Positions 45,722-54,115 are shown, numbered from the stretch's first letter. The stretch is DNA of 64,000 nt from Jejubacter calystegiae (GCF_005671395.1 NZ_CP040428.1:1798001-1862000), one strand, 5' to 3'. Notes: generated by a model from the letters alone, not told the origin. Program-made: numbers and translations.

Positions 45722-45809
45722 CGTTTTTCTCCGTTGGTGGTAAGGGAGAAGAAGTCAGGCATGTGAATGGTGCAGACTTCTTCAAACGATGAGGGAATGG
45801 AGTAATTTT

Positions 45810-46406
45810 TTATTCGCTGATGACACACCTGCGACGTCTGCCACCTACCGCAGGAGCGGGAATGTCACTCAGCTGGCAAACCACTTTCTCGCCCTTCTGG
45901 TCCTGCTTGCTCAGGTAGCTCAGAATGTACAGCATGCCCTTACGGCCTTTCATATCACTATGTGACGTCACCCGCTCGCCCTGCACTTTGTAATACTTCT
46001 GAGGCGTACAGCGGTAAGCACAGCCTTCCTCTCTTGTTATCTCACTCCAGAGGGTTTGCAGGGTTTTAAAGGTCGGCCATATCTTCCGATGCTTCTGACC
46101 GTTGAGATAAAACGCAGCATGGATGTGATAGCCATGCTGTTCGGTATATTCAAGTACCCAGGTAAACCCGACAATCCCTGTCATCGTGTTACACCGCTGT
46201 AGTAACAGAATCATATCCGCCGTCGTGGAATATTTATCAGCGTGGCACCAGGCATTGCTGTCTACCCGGTAGTAGAAATCAACCCGTAACATGAGCAATT
46301 TGGAATAGCGTGCAAATAATTCGGAGAGATGATGACGCTGGTAACGTTGTAGCGTGCGGTGCTGGACGTAGTTAAGATTGGTATCGGTAATGTTGTGGTA
46401 AGCCAT
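45810..46406 (-). CDS. Inovirus-type Gp2 / YagK-YfjJ-like protein
   Basis: This 198-residue protein belongs to the YagK/YfjJ group of CP4 prophages, related to the replication initiator Gp2 of filamentous phages. Recognisable segments are LMLRVDFYYRVDSNAW, the HUH-like GYHIHAAFYLNGQKH near residue 115 and GMLYILSYLSKQDQ. In rolling-circle initiators the His pair binds the metal and a Tyr does the nicking; the His pair is present here. A broken second copy lies at 47490-47650. Function in the island is unproven. Confidence 0.8.
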   Translation of the reverse strand: MAYHNITDTNLNYVQHRTLQRYQRHHLSELFARYSKLLMLRVDFYYRVDSNAWCHADKYSTTADMILLLQRCNTMTGIVGFTWVLEYTEQHGYHIHAAFYLNGQKHRKIWPTFKTLQTLWSEITREEGCAYRCTPQKYYKVQGERVTSHSDMKGRKGMLYILSYLSKQDQKGEKVVCQLSDIPAPAVGGRRRRCVISE

Positions 46407-46694
46407 ATGTCGTTTCCCTGAGAATATTTGTCATGGGAATGGACGCAGACTTCAGATTTGACAGATGTATATATCACGAGGTTCAGTAGCGATATCGGTG
46501 TCGATCTGATGGAAGGCCATTGCTTGATAGCATCAGTTATCAGCATTGGGGTAATGTGATGAGAGAGTGTGGGAAGGAAGATTAATTGAAAATATCTCTT
46601 CTTTAGAAACAGTATTATTTACCTTAATTACAGCGTATGCCTGACCAACAACACGGCACCAAAGTCTCTGATTTATCGTAAGGAAACACCGTTT

Positions 46695-47240
46695 ATGCGC
46701 CATTTTTTCACAACATACCGGGACTCGATCCTCGCATCTGCGGGCATCATCATTGCCATTATCTCGCTTGCATTCGCTATCTGGCAGGGCAGAGAAGAAA
46801 TCAGGCACAACCATATTTCTGTAGAGCCAAGGATAAATGCCTATTTCTCTAACGATGGTCGCAAAAATCAGTGGGGAATTTACATCATCAATAACGGTAT
46901 GGGAACGGCCTTTGTTAACGGGCTAACCGTTACGGTCAATGGCAAACCCGTGGATGCCATTGATAACAATATCTTCGTGGGGGCCATTCAGGCACTGGGC
47001 CTTCACGCTGAATGTTTTGTGATTGGTGGCCCGCGTCCGAATGATTCCTTCAAGGTTGGAGAAGAAATATTTCTGGTTGAGGCAAGAGGGTTAGATAAAA
47101 ACTGTGCTGAAGACCGACTACGACTGAAGTGGGCTTCACAAGATCCACACCAGCTGGACTTTGTGCTGGATACGGAATCCATCTACGGTGATAAATTTCG
47201 TTATACCTATTCTCAGAACCGTCAGGTAAAACTGGATTAA
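46695..47240 (+). CDS. Membrane-anchored protein of unknown function
   Basis: This 181-residue protein has one N-terminal transmembrane helix (ILASAGIIIAIISLAFAIW, about residues 11-29) followed by a soluble domain with beta-rich sequence (NQWGIYIINNGMGTAFVNGLTVTVNGKPVD). I do not recognise a family; the layout of one TM helix plus a short periplasmic or cytoplasmic domain is common among island-encoded proteins of unknown role. It is the only plus-strand gene between int-side cargo and the 48-kb gene and has its own upstream AT-rich region. Confidence 0.65.
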   Translation: MRHFFTTYRDSILASAGIIIAIISLAFAIWQGREEIRHNHISVEPRINAYFSNDGRKNQWGIYIINNGMGTAFVNGLTVTVNGKPVDAIDNNIFVGAIQALGLHAECFVIGGPRPNDSFKVGEEIFLVEARGLDKNCAEDRLRLKWASQDPHQLDFVLDTESIYGDKFRYTYSQNRQVKLD

Positions 47241-47489
47241 CGGCTGGGAAAACATGAGTGCGGTCTGCCACTCACCGCCGGTGCCGGAACTGAGCTGACG
47301 CTGTAAATCCGGCGTTCTGTCCGCTGCGATGGCTTATCCACAAAGCTCAGAATTCATTGCATGCCCTCCCGCCCTCTGTTGTCGGAAAAGTTCACTAGTT
47401 GTTCGCTTCTTACACGGTCGTGTCCTTTAGGCTCTCATACTCTTCTCCGTCCGCGATGCCATTCCACAGGGGCTGTATGGACTCTCAGA

Positions 47490-47650
47490 AGCATCAGACC
47501 TTCCTGTATGACCATTGAGATAAAACACTGCATGGATGTGGTAACGATGATCTTCCCCGCATTCCAGCTCCCAGACGTAACCCACCAGCCCCGATACTGT
47601 CGTACATCGTTCCGTCAGTCAGGTCATATCGGCAACCTGTTGATTCAGGT
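47490..47650 (-). pseudogene. Remnant of a second Gp2/YagK-like gene
   Basis: The minus strand encodes RYHIHAVFYLNG and, before it, GLVGYVWELECGED, matching YHIHAAFYLNG and GIVGFTWVLEYTEQ of the intact gene at 45810-46406, with a stop codon (ACC TGA) interrupting the upstream part. Only about 45 codons remain. The rest of the 777-base stretch 47241-48017 is AT-rich and holds no gene I can support apart from the leader of the next gene. Confidence 0.75.
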
Positions 47651-48017
47651 CACCTGATTAACATTACCGCGCATTCCCCAAAGCTGCCGTACAGGTGTTA
47701 TGTGACGCAGAACTTACCATTACATACAATAAATTCATGATTAATGCATATGGAAATAACAAGTGTAAATGTATAATTCATTGTTTTATAAATAATATTT
47801 CTAACTATAGATTGCGTGATATCCGCATTGAATCACTCAAAAAGAATTATGAAAGACATATGTAAGCAAGCACAAAATTTCTTTAAAAACATGCTAAATC
47901 GGCAATGTATTAGTAAATTAAAAACATTAAAAATTGCGTATTAAATCGCTTTTTTCATAGTAAATTCCTTGTATGCTTGCTGTTGTAAATCATACATTTG
48001 TTATCTGAGGAAGCAGG

Positions 48018-48959
48018 ATGAACAGGCATGTTGAAGTAAGGTCTATCAGAGAGGGCGTCTATATTTTGTGGTATCTCGGCTATACTGATTTAGCCAGCTT
48101 GTATGCATCAGGGAGTGAGAGAGAACTTCTCCGTTTCAATGGAGCCATTAACAGACTTATTGAGCAAATATTAACAGAAAATGATAAATCAGAGATCATT
48201 CGGAATTTTCTAGAAAACCAGGGGATGTATAGAAAGTACTGTGTAGATGAAACAATTGCATCCTGGTTCTCTCATGATGAAAAATCCAGTGTCTTTTTCT
48301 GGCTTTATCTTTTAAAAAAATTCAGAGATCAACAGCTTGGTGATGAGATCTTATCTCTTGCTGGCAACAGTTATCATGACAAAAAAATAGTATGTGATAA
48401 AAATAACTCAAAAATTACCGTTAATGAACTTCCAATCCGAACGCCAGATAATCCAAAGAAGTGTTTTATGGCTGGATTATATATTCTTGACCTGCTCAGC
48501 TTTTCACCTGACAAGTTGCAACGTACACTCGACGAAATAAAAATCGATTACTCGCATATAAGAGACCTCCGCCGAAAAGATTTCGCCTGGTTTACAGATG
48601 CTGGGCCGGAAGATGTCAAATGGGTCTGGAAACAGTTTAATGGTCACCCGAACTTATTAAATAACATAAACAAGTGGGATCTTAGTGAGTCTCTTCTGTC
48701 TCAGACTATACCATTACTTTACTACTTATGGGATGGGCGAGAAGACACAAAAGCTCTATACCTTAATACATTGCGTAAGCGTTACGCAAATATGAAACAT
48801 CGTAAGAAAGTTGCCGATAAGGCACCGGTTAATATTCGTATTTCTCCAGGTGCTAAAAATACGCTGGTCAAACTGGAGAAGCGTTTTAACCGTAACAGGG
48901 CTGATGTCATTGAATATTTGATAGAAAAAACCTGGGCTGAGCTGAATCAGAAAAACTAA
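48018..48959 (+). CDS. Protein with ribbon-helix-helix-like C-terminus
   Basis: In this 313-residue product the first 265 residues are largely helical (YILWYLGYTDLASLYASGSE..., RTLDEIKIDYSHIRDLRRKDFAW) without a family I recognise. The last 45 residues (APVNIRISPGAKNTLVKLEK...ADVIEYLIEKTW) have the beta-strand plus two helices of an RHH/Arc-type DNA-binding fold. Similar proteins occur in CP4-type islands. The ATG at 48018 has AGGAAGCAGG upstream, and a good terminator follows. A regulator of the island is plausible. Confidence 0.65.
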   Translation: MNRHVEVRSIREGVYILWYLGYTDLASLYASGSERELLRFNGAINRLIEQILTENDKSEIIRNFLENQGMYRKYCVDETIASWFSHDEKSSVFFWLYLLKKFRDQQLGDEILSLAGNSYHDKKIVCDKNNSKITVNELPIRTPDNPKKCFMAGLYILDLLSFSPDKLQRTLDEIKIDYSHIRDLRRKDFAWFTDAGPEDVKWVWKQFNGHPNLLNNINKWDLSESLLSQTIPLLYYLWDGREDTKALYLNTLRKRYANMKHRKKVADKAPVNIRISPGAKNTLVKLEKRFNRNRADVIEYLIEKTWAELNQKN

Positions 48960-49013
48960 AAAAAATCTCAGTTATATATCACCTTACTGAATTCCCTCCC
49001 GTTTATATCTAAC

Positions 49014-49041
49014 AGGCCATCCCCTCCGGATGGCCTTTTTT
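49014..49041 (+). terminator. Terminator after the RHH-like gene
   Basis: AGGCCATCC-CCTCC-GGATGGCCT followed by TTTTTT. Confidence 0.9.
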
Positions 49042-49056
49042 CATTCAGAGGCCGAT

Positions 49057-49221
49057 ATGAAACATCCCTCAGGCTATGCCCTTATCCGCCGCCATCTGCG
49101 GCGTTATCCGCACGCGCTGCGCCAGCATCTAATCCAGGAACTAGCACTCATTCCCGCCAGTGGGGAGAATGGATGCGTCATCGTAATTTCTCAACATATG
49201 TTGGTGATGTACCTGGTATAA
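49057..49221 (+). CDS. Small basic ORF overlapping the HNH gene
   Basis: A 54-codon frame MKHPSGYALIRRHLRRYPHA... has AGAGG five bases upstream and ends inside the HNH gene in another frame. The first 33 residues are Arg/His-rich and helical; the rest looks unconstrained. It may be a truncated island gene whose 3' part was replaced, or a leader ORF coupled to HNH translation. Confidence 0.35.
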   Translation: MKHPSGYALIRRHLRRYPHALRQHLIQELALIPASGENGCVIVISQHMLVMYLV

Positions 49222-50048
49222 TTCCTGAAGAACTGCACTATCCGCAATATCTCCGCGTATGGTATGCCGTGACACAACTAAATTCTGCTTCTGCGACAAA
49301 TATTGTTAAGTGGATCCGTAACAGCAACGCCCCCCTGAAAGAGACCGAGATTCGTATTCAACTGGATGCATTAACCGTCAATAGTAACTCCCGGTATCGA
49401 TATCTTGGTAGTCGAAAAAGCGCCCAGACTGACCTGGGTAGCCCATACGACTTGTTGTTTCGTAGCGGAAACCTACGAAGTACACGGTATGAACAGTATG
49501 TGCAGGAGCTGCACGGCATATGGGACATTGGAGATGATGGTAGGACGCCAATTCAGATTGCCGCCCCAAGGCCATGCGATCGGATGGTAGTTGAAGCGAG
49601 AGATGAATTATTCAATGAATTGCCTGAAAATGAAGGTGACTTTCGCCTCAAAGCACTACGTGAGGTCATTATACGAGAAGGGCAACCAGTATTTAGACGA
49701 AAGCTCATTGAAGCTTATGAGGGTAAATGCGCAGTAACGGGCTGTTCAATCCAGGTGTTGCTTGAAGCTGCACATATCACCCCCTACGCAGGAGCTTGGC
49801 ATACCCGTGCTCAGCATGGGCTGTTACTGAAAACAGATATCCATACTCTATTTGACCGTGGTTTGCTCTGGATTGATACCGAGTTGAAAATAAGGATATC
49901 AGAACAGTTGGCCGGGACAGAATATGCAGAGTTAGATGGCCGATATCTCAGATTACCTAAAGATAAGCAAAACTGGCCGTTAATAACTCATCTGATAAAT
50001 CATCGGCAATATTGGATTGAAAATCGTAATGACGTTGAAAGTGCTTAA
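49173..50048 (+). CDS. HNH endonuclease near the island's right end
   Basis: This 291-residue protein has a C-terminal HNH_2-type nuclease: KCAVTGCSIQVLLEAAHITPY followed by GLLLKTDIHTLFDRGLLWID (about residues 185-235), with a catalytic His and the metal-binding His/Asp pattern complete. The N-terminal 160 residues (EELHYPQYLRVWYAVTQLNSASATNIVKWI...) look like a target-binding or regulatory domain with winged-helix character. The start at 49173 has GGGAGAA upstream. A small winged-helix-like gene follows after 123 bases. A restriction role is likely by analogy to other solitary HNH_2 genes in defence islands, unproven here. Confidence 0.82.
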   Translation: MRHRNFSTYVGDVPGIIPEELHYPQYLRVWYAVTQLNSASATNIVKWIRNSNAPLKETEIRIQLDALTVNSNSRYRYLGSRKSAQTDLGSPYDLLFRSGNLRSTRYEQYVQELHGIWDIGDDGRTPIQIAAPRPCDRMVVEARDELFNELPENEGDFRLKALREVIIREGQPVFRRKLIEAYEGKCAVTGCSIQVLLEAAHITPYAGAWHTRAQHGLLLKTDIHTLFDRGLLWIDTELKIRISEQLAGTEYAELDGRYLRLPKDKQNWPLITHLINHRQYWIENRNDVESA

Positions 50049-50171
50049 CGCTACTACTGTCTGCATCTCGCTCATAGCTGACAACAAGCGCTTAGGTTCT
50101 GCCCACCTTGTACCAGAAGCTGTGAATGCTAGAATTGCGATGTATCGATCAACGAGTGAAGATCAGGATAT

Positions 50172-50417
50172 ATGATGGTAACTAGGGAAAGCATGAAAAA
50201 ATGGATCATCGAGTGTCTTCAGGAACGGGGTGGTAGTGCCTGGCCACGTGAAGTCTCAAAGTATGTATGGGACAGCTACGAGGCTGAGCTTAGAGATTCG
50301 GGCGATATGTTGTATACGTGGCAATATGACATTCGTTGGGCCGCTCAACAGTTGAGAAACGAGGGTACTCTGAAACCAGTAAATAGACGCAGAGATTTGC
50401 CATGGGAACTGGCATAG
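50172..50417 (+). CDS. Small winged-helix-like protein downstream of the HNH gene
   Basis: This product has 81 residues (or 80 from the second ATG at 50175). MKKWIIECLQERGGSAWPREVSKYVWDSYEAEL and WAAQQLRNEGTLKPVNRRRDLPWEL have the spacing of a winged helix with basic wing. Proteins of this size and type are often found beside HNH nucleases. It is the last recognisable gene before the right attachment site. Confidence 0.6.
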   Translation: MMVTRESMKKWIIECLQERGGSAWPREVSKYVWDSYEAELRDSGDMLYTWQYDIRWAAQQLRNEGTLKPVNRRRDLPWELA

Positions 50418-50604
50418 CAAAGTAAGGTTAATGTTAACGTTCTTATCTCGGCTACATCTGACTTTGTTCTGAGTGGATAGGAATTGATACCTCTGAAGAA
50501 AACTTTCCTACCTGCCTGAATCTTGCTTTGACTGCCATATCGGTGTTCTACTGATATGGCTTTATACCCACTCGCGATGTCTATTTTTTATACGGATCTT
50601 AACT

Positions 50605-50626
50605 TGTGGGTACAAGTGCGGGTATA
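50605..50626. promoter_or_regulatory. Right integrase arm-type repeats
   Basis: TGTGGGTACA (50605-50614) and TGCGGGTATA (50617-50626) repeat the int-proximal pair (27964, 27976) with the same 12-base offset and orientation. Confidence 0.6.
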
Positions 50627-50679
50627 ACTATTTATTCCTATTTACAAAAAACATTGATATCAGTCTATTAGGTGTAAAA

Positions 50680-50695
50680 TTCGAGACCAGCCTTC
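50680..50695 (+). repeat. Candidate attR (imperfect leuX 3' copy)
   Basis: TTCGAGACCAGCCTTC matches leuX 27818-27833 (TTCGAGTCCGGCCTTC) at 14 of 16 positions, 54 bases after the arm-type repeats. Beyond it the similarity stops. The rest of the gap 50418-50961 holds only the small ORF at 50786-50914. Confidence 0.5.
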
Positions 50696-50785
50696 AAATG
50701 AAGGCAGTCTATTTTGCCTGTAAGAAATGCTCTGTTATGTCCTTTGAAAAAGTTGCTGCGGTTGATAGTAGTATTGGGTGTCAGC

Positions 50786-50914
50786 TCATAGCGGTGTGTA
50801 GTGCCAGGTGTCAAACACGTACTGACTCAACTCGAAAGCTATGATGTAGCCACTGTCTCTCAGCAATTTTTCAAAATATGAATAGCCATTTATTTCTGGC
50901 TGGATACAGACCAT
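50786..50914 (-). CDS. Small ORF or gene fragment next to attR
   Basis: A 42-codon minus-strand frame beginning MVCIQPEINGYSYFEKLL and ending FELSQYVFDTWHYTPL reads like a real protein end; the open frame continues upstream without stop (...TGVIKVNFTN) into the start region of the divergent 149-residue gene. It could be a small immunity-type protein, or the 3' end of a gene cut by a recombination. Confidence 0.3.
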   Translation of the reverse strand: MVCIQPEINGYSYFEKLLRDSGYIIAFELSQYVFDTWHYTPL

Positions 50915-50961
50915 GTTGGTAAAGTTAACCTTAATTACACCAGTAGGCGAGGGGGTTACGG

Positions 50962-51411
50962 ATGGACACCACAGAAGAGCTTAATGGAACATATTTTTAT
51001 CACGGCCATACTAACGTAACGAAGCAAGAGTTATTCTGGCTCATCTTTTTAGAAGGCTTCGCGAATCACATCGGTTGGGAAATAGAAACAGCAGCAATGA
51101 TTTTAGCGGGGCAGCCCATCTTACCTAAACGAGTGGTCCTGGGGTCAAAGGTAAAGCGTACAAGCATAGCCTCAAAGTTAGCTCGTAGAATCCTTAAGGA
51201 TACTCGCCTTCCGGGAGGAATGAAGATGGAGACCAGCGTATTAGGCCAGACACGAGCCACAAATAAGTTGGGGGCGATAGTCGGCAGGGCTGTTCCTTAT
51301 ATTGGGTATGCTCAGGCAGTCATTATATTTTCTCAGGTCGCCAGAGAGACAAGGAATAAATACAACCTGATAGCCCGACCTAAAGATCGGATTGAGTGGG
51401 CATATTTCTGA
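50962..51411 (+). CDS. Putative membrane-active toxin paired with DUF1493 protein
   Basis: This 149-residue basic protein starts MDTTEELNGTYFYHGHTNVTK, with a hydrophobic segment near residue 25-50 and another (VGRAVPYIGYAQAVIIFSQVA, about 112-132). No family is recognised with certainty. It overlaps the following DUF1493 gene by one base (TGATG), the coupling seen in effector/immunity pairs, and an orphan Hcp gene lies close by. A type VI or contact-dependent effector domain is the best guess from context only. Confidence 0.5.
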   Translation: MDTTEELNGTYFYHGHTNVTKQELFWLIFLEGFANHIGWEIETAAMILAGQPILPKRVVLGSKVKRTSIASKLARRILKDTRLPGGMKMETSVLGQTRATNKLGAIVGRAVPYIGYAQAVIIFSQVARETRNKYNLIARPKDRIEWAYF

Positions 51412-51728
51412 TGCTGCTACCTGATGAACAAGAGTTTTTAGATTATGTCACCGATAAGTATGGTGATCGAAATAACCCAGCGCAAAAGGAATGGACGTTT
51501 GCAAAGCATTTCAACTTTATCCAAGAAGATCTGGAAGAAATGTTATTCGACCTGTTTACACGATACGGCATCGAGCATAGCAACTTTAATTTAGATAATT
51601 ACTTTATGCCAGAGTTCTATTGGTGGCAGTTCAGATTAAAAAGAGAGTGGCGTGATCGTAAGTTTAAAACGCTAACGCTGGAAATGATAATCGAATCCGC
51701 TAAAGCTGGCCGATGGTTATATGATTAA
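51411..51728 (+). CDS. DUF1493-family protein
   Basis: This 105-residue acidic protein of the DUF1493 type starts MLLPDEQEFLDYVTDKYG and has the middle segment FIQEDLEEMLFDLFTRYGIEHSNFNLDNYF. The ATG at 51411 overlaps the stop of the preceding gene; a longer frame from 51396 would overlap it by 16 bases. Proteins of this family are typically encoded in short pairs in enterobacteria. Immunity to the preceding protein is inferred from the coupling. Confidence 0.7.
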   Translation: MLLPDEQEFLDYVTDKYGDRNNPAQKEWTFAKHFNFIQEDLEEMLFDLFTRYGIEHSNFNLDNYFMPEFYWWQFRLKREWRDRKFKTLTLEMIIESAKAGRWLYD

Positions 51729-51748
51729 GGGGCTTTTTCCCCTTATCT

Positions 51749-52231
51749 TTATGCTGTTGTTCTGTCATTCCATGAGTCAGAGTAAATTATATTTCCGTCG
51801 CAGTGCTTCCACGTTATTTTTTCATAACGCATTTCAACTGTCTCCATATGGTTTTCATTCGGGTTATCGGGTGAAGCCATCGCTGGAGAAATAGAGACGA
51901 TACGAACGCCTTCGAGCAGCATATTAAAATATTCTTCTTCCTGACCCGCGTGGTTGATTTTGTACCATTTTATTTCGGCTGATTGCAGGTTTTGCCCGGT
52001 GGCTACCGCCTTATACAGATACGGGCTGGAGTAATCGAACTCTTTGACTACCAACATAGGGGAGTGCATACGGGTTCCTGTAACCTTTCCGGTAGCGTTA
52101 TCAGTGGGGATCATCAGATTATGATGAAAGCCCCGAATCTCTATACTGAATTCTCTATCCTGTACATCCACGCCGCCTTTAATCAAAGCCCCGCCGTCAT
52201 CCTTGAGCCACATATACGCAGGAATAGCCAT
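51749..52231 (-). CDS. Orphan Hcp-family type VI secretion protein
   Basis: This 160-residue Hcp1 (PF05638-type) protein, the hexameric ring protein of the type VI tube, has MAIPAYMWLKDDGGALIKGG at the start, SIEIRGFHHNLMIPTDNATGKVTGTRMHSPM in the middle, and the later VEMRYEKITWKHCDGNIIYSDSW. No other type VI structural genes are in the window, so it is an orphan that can use a machine encoded elsewhere. The ATG at 52231 is preceded by GAGG. It is convergent with the toxin/DUF1493-like pair. Confidence 0.87.
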   Translation of the reverse strand: MAIPAYMWLKDDGGALIKGGVDVQDREFSIEIRGFHHNLMIPTDNATGKVTGTRMHSPMLVVKEFDYSSPYLYKAVATGQNLQSAEIKWYKINHAGQEEEYFNMLLEGVRIVSISPAMASPDNPNENHMETVEMRYEKITWKHCDGNIIYSDSWNDRTTA

Positions 52232-52432
52232 TTTCAATCCTCATGTTGTTATTATTTCCAATGGTGATTGTATGGCTATTTTGCTGGTTGGTAAATATAC
52301 AGAAATCTGATTGTTGCTCATTTCTGGGGAGCAGCAGCTGTAAGCATCCCTGCAAAATGAACCATTCACTTTTAGAGATCTTCCGGTATCTCTATTACAT
52401 TCTTACTGCATTCCCAACCCCATAGGAGTCTT

Positions 52433-52732
52433 ATGCAACGCTTTTATCATCTTGAACAGCTCATCCAAGGTTACTTTAACCAAGATTACGACATAATCAA
52501 TGATGGCGAAGATACCATCGAGGGTGTTATTGCGCTGTTTTTGAAATCGGCGCCTGACTGGATGCGCAAGGAACTGGCCGAAGAGGTAGATAATTTTATC
52601 AGCACCTACGGTGATAGACTGGAACAGGAATTCAGGCAGCGCTATGGTTTTGATTTTGCGCCTGAACTGTGGGAAACCACCGCCTGTGATTTTCTGATGA
52701 CGGTACGCAGAATGGCAACAGGTCAGTCTTAA
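52433..52732 (+). CDS. CdiI-like immunity protein
   Basis: This 99-residue acidic protein (MQRFYHLEQLIQGYFNQDYDIIN..., IEGVIALFLKSAPDWMRKELAEEVDNFI, YGFDFAPELWETTACDFLM) fits the family of contact-dependent inhibition immunity proteins (CdiI_2-type). It has a TAGGAGTC ribosome site. No CdiA is nearby, so it is an orphan immunity gene or a partner of an unknown effector in this islet. Confidence 0.68.
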   Translation: MQRFYHLEQLIQGYFNQDYDIINDGEDTIEGVIALFLKSAPDWMRKELAEEVDNFISTYGDRLEQEFRQRYGFDFAPELWETTACDFLMTVRRMATGQS

Positions 52733-52817
52733 GTAAGCTGTTATTAGTAAAACTATGAACGACAGTGAAAGGGACCTTTTAACTGACCTGGCGGGCGGCG
52801 TGATACGCCAGGTGGGA

Positions 52818-53194
52818 TTAGCCTTCCATATCACGTTTGCGACATGCCCTCACCAGCGCTTGATGCAGCTGCCCCACGGTCAGGTCGGTGATAACCGGCC
52901 GGGGAATGCCGCGTAGCCAGTCGATAAACCGGCAGATGCTAATCCTTCAGCGGTAAACAGATACTCGTTCTCTTTTAGCCCGAACGCGTTTCCCTCTTCA
53001 TCAAAGAGCGACACTCCGAACCGGAGCTCTGCTTCTTCGATCGGCTCTGAACCATCGTCACCCGTAATTCCCAGATCCTTTTCCAGCCTGGTGTGTTCAT
53101 CAATAGCCGTTTTACGGTCCCCTGAACTATCACGTACACATTGAATAACCTCTTCCAGAGATGGCTCAGGCCGTAAGTCATGGCGGTCGTTCAT
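52818..53194 (-). pseudogene. Frameshifted DUF1493 gene
   Basis: The frame from 53194 (MNDRHDLRPEPSLEEVIQ) encodes a DUF1493 protein (TRLEKDLGITGDDGSEPIEEAELRFGVSLF) but runs off into unlike sequence after about residue 87 and stops at 52880. A different frame continues as ICRFIDWLRGIPRPVITDLT and on to ACRKRDMEG with a stop at 52818, the expected family ending. A single base change near 52935 separates the two, so it is a recent pseudogene or a sequence error. Confidence 0.65.
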
Positions 53195-53388
53195 TGGCGC
53201 TTTCTCTTTATGTCGCGGTCTGTATGATGTTGATATTCTCCGCCGATGTCATGGAAGACAAGAAAAAGCGTGAGGGAAATCGTGGGTTTTATTTTTTGGC
53301 TGTCTGCCCTGAGTGGAACAATGGTCAGTAGCTCGGGTTTGCCATTGATAAAAAAAACCGGTTAAAAAAACGTCAATAAGGATTCTAC

Positions 53389-53937
53389 ATGCATTCCCCT
53401 GTCCGAAAACCCCTGATTAGTGCTCTGGCGGTGCTGATTATCGCTATGTTGGCGATAGCCATCCCGGGTCCTGCTACGGGCTACTGGGGCTGGTGCGGGC
53501 TGCTGCTTCAGGAGGGGCTGCTTATGGTGATGGGGATCGCCGCGCTCTGGGGAGGGTATCGTGTGCCAGGGATGGGGCGCTGGCGTAAAGCGGGTATGCT
53601 GCTGGCGGCCGTCGGTCTTTTGTTTGCCGGTTTGCTGCTGTCGATCGACACCCTGCGCGATATCCCTCATCTTCGCCATCCGGAATCCATTTTGCTGCGG
53701 GTGGAGCAGCTCAATACCGAACATCATCGCCGTGGGCCGGATGAGCGGGTGCTATTGGCAACCGGCATCGCGAACGATCGGCCGTATCAGTTTACGGTGG
53801 GGCGCTTTATCTTTATTGATGATGAACTGGCTCAACTACAGCCGGGTCAGGCTATCCGTATTCACTATTTGCCTTATTCCCGGGTCGTGATGAGCTACCA
53901 GATTCCGGATTACTCGGTAAGTGATTTATCTCAGTGA
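53389..53937 (+). CDS. Integral membrane protein of unknown function
   Basis: In this 182-residue protein three hydrophobic segments (ALAVLIIAMLAIAIPG, LLLQEGLLMVMGIAALW, AGMLLAAVGLLFAGLLL) occupy residues about 13-85. A soluble C-terminal domain with beta character follows (LLATGIANDRPYQFTVGRFIFIDDELAQLQPGQAIRIHYLPYS), resembling the small OB-like domain of DUF3592-type proteins. GC content is higher than in the Hcp islet, closer to the core genome. Its role is unknown. Confidence 0.65.
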   Translation: MHSPVRKPLISALAVLIIAMLAIAIPGPATGYWGWCGLLLQEGLLMVMGIAALWGGYRVPGMGRWRKAGMLLAAVGLLFAGLLLSIDTLRDIPHLRHPESILLRVEQLNTEHHRRGPDERVLLATGIANDRPYQFTVGRFIFIDDELAQLQPGQAIRIHYLPYSRVVMSYQIPDYSVSDLSQ

Positions 53938-54115
53938 AATATCTTTTTTATAGCTGTTTGCACTCTCTGTTTTATAGCGTGACATTCGCATGGCCAGCTG
54001 AAAGATAATCTGAAAATAGAAAGATTTGGAAATATTGACTTAATGCCAGTGAAATATTGTGGAATTAATAGTCCTCGCAAATGATTTTCCTCAGTTTATT
54101 TCTCAGGTAAGGCTA

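Larger units (their letters stand above)
27818..50695. mobile_element. leuX-integrated P4-like genomic island
   Basis: The left edge is the 3' part of leuX with int immediately inside. The right edge is proposed at 50680-50695, where TTCGAGACCAGCCTTC matches the tRNA segment 27818-27833 in 14 of 16 bases, just after a pair of integrase arm-type repeats spaced as beside int. The interior has lower GC than the flanks, and AlpA, zinc-ribbon and inovirus-Gp2-like genes typical of CP4/P4-type islands, but no replication or packaging genes that I recognise. Most cargo is restriction-modification. Exact right end is inference. Confidence 0.7.

Noticed and set aside
53224-53340. 38-codon plus-strand frame upstream of the membrane-protein gene
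   Set aside because: Weak start, short, no recognisable features, and it overlaps the leader of the minus-strand DUF1493 gene.
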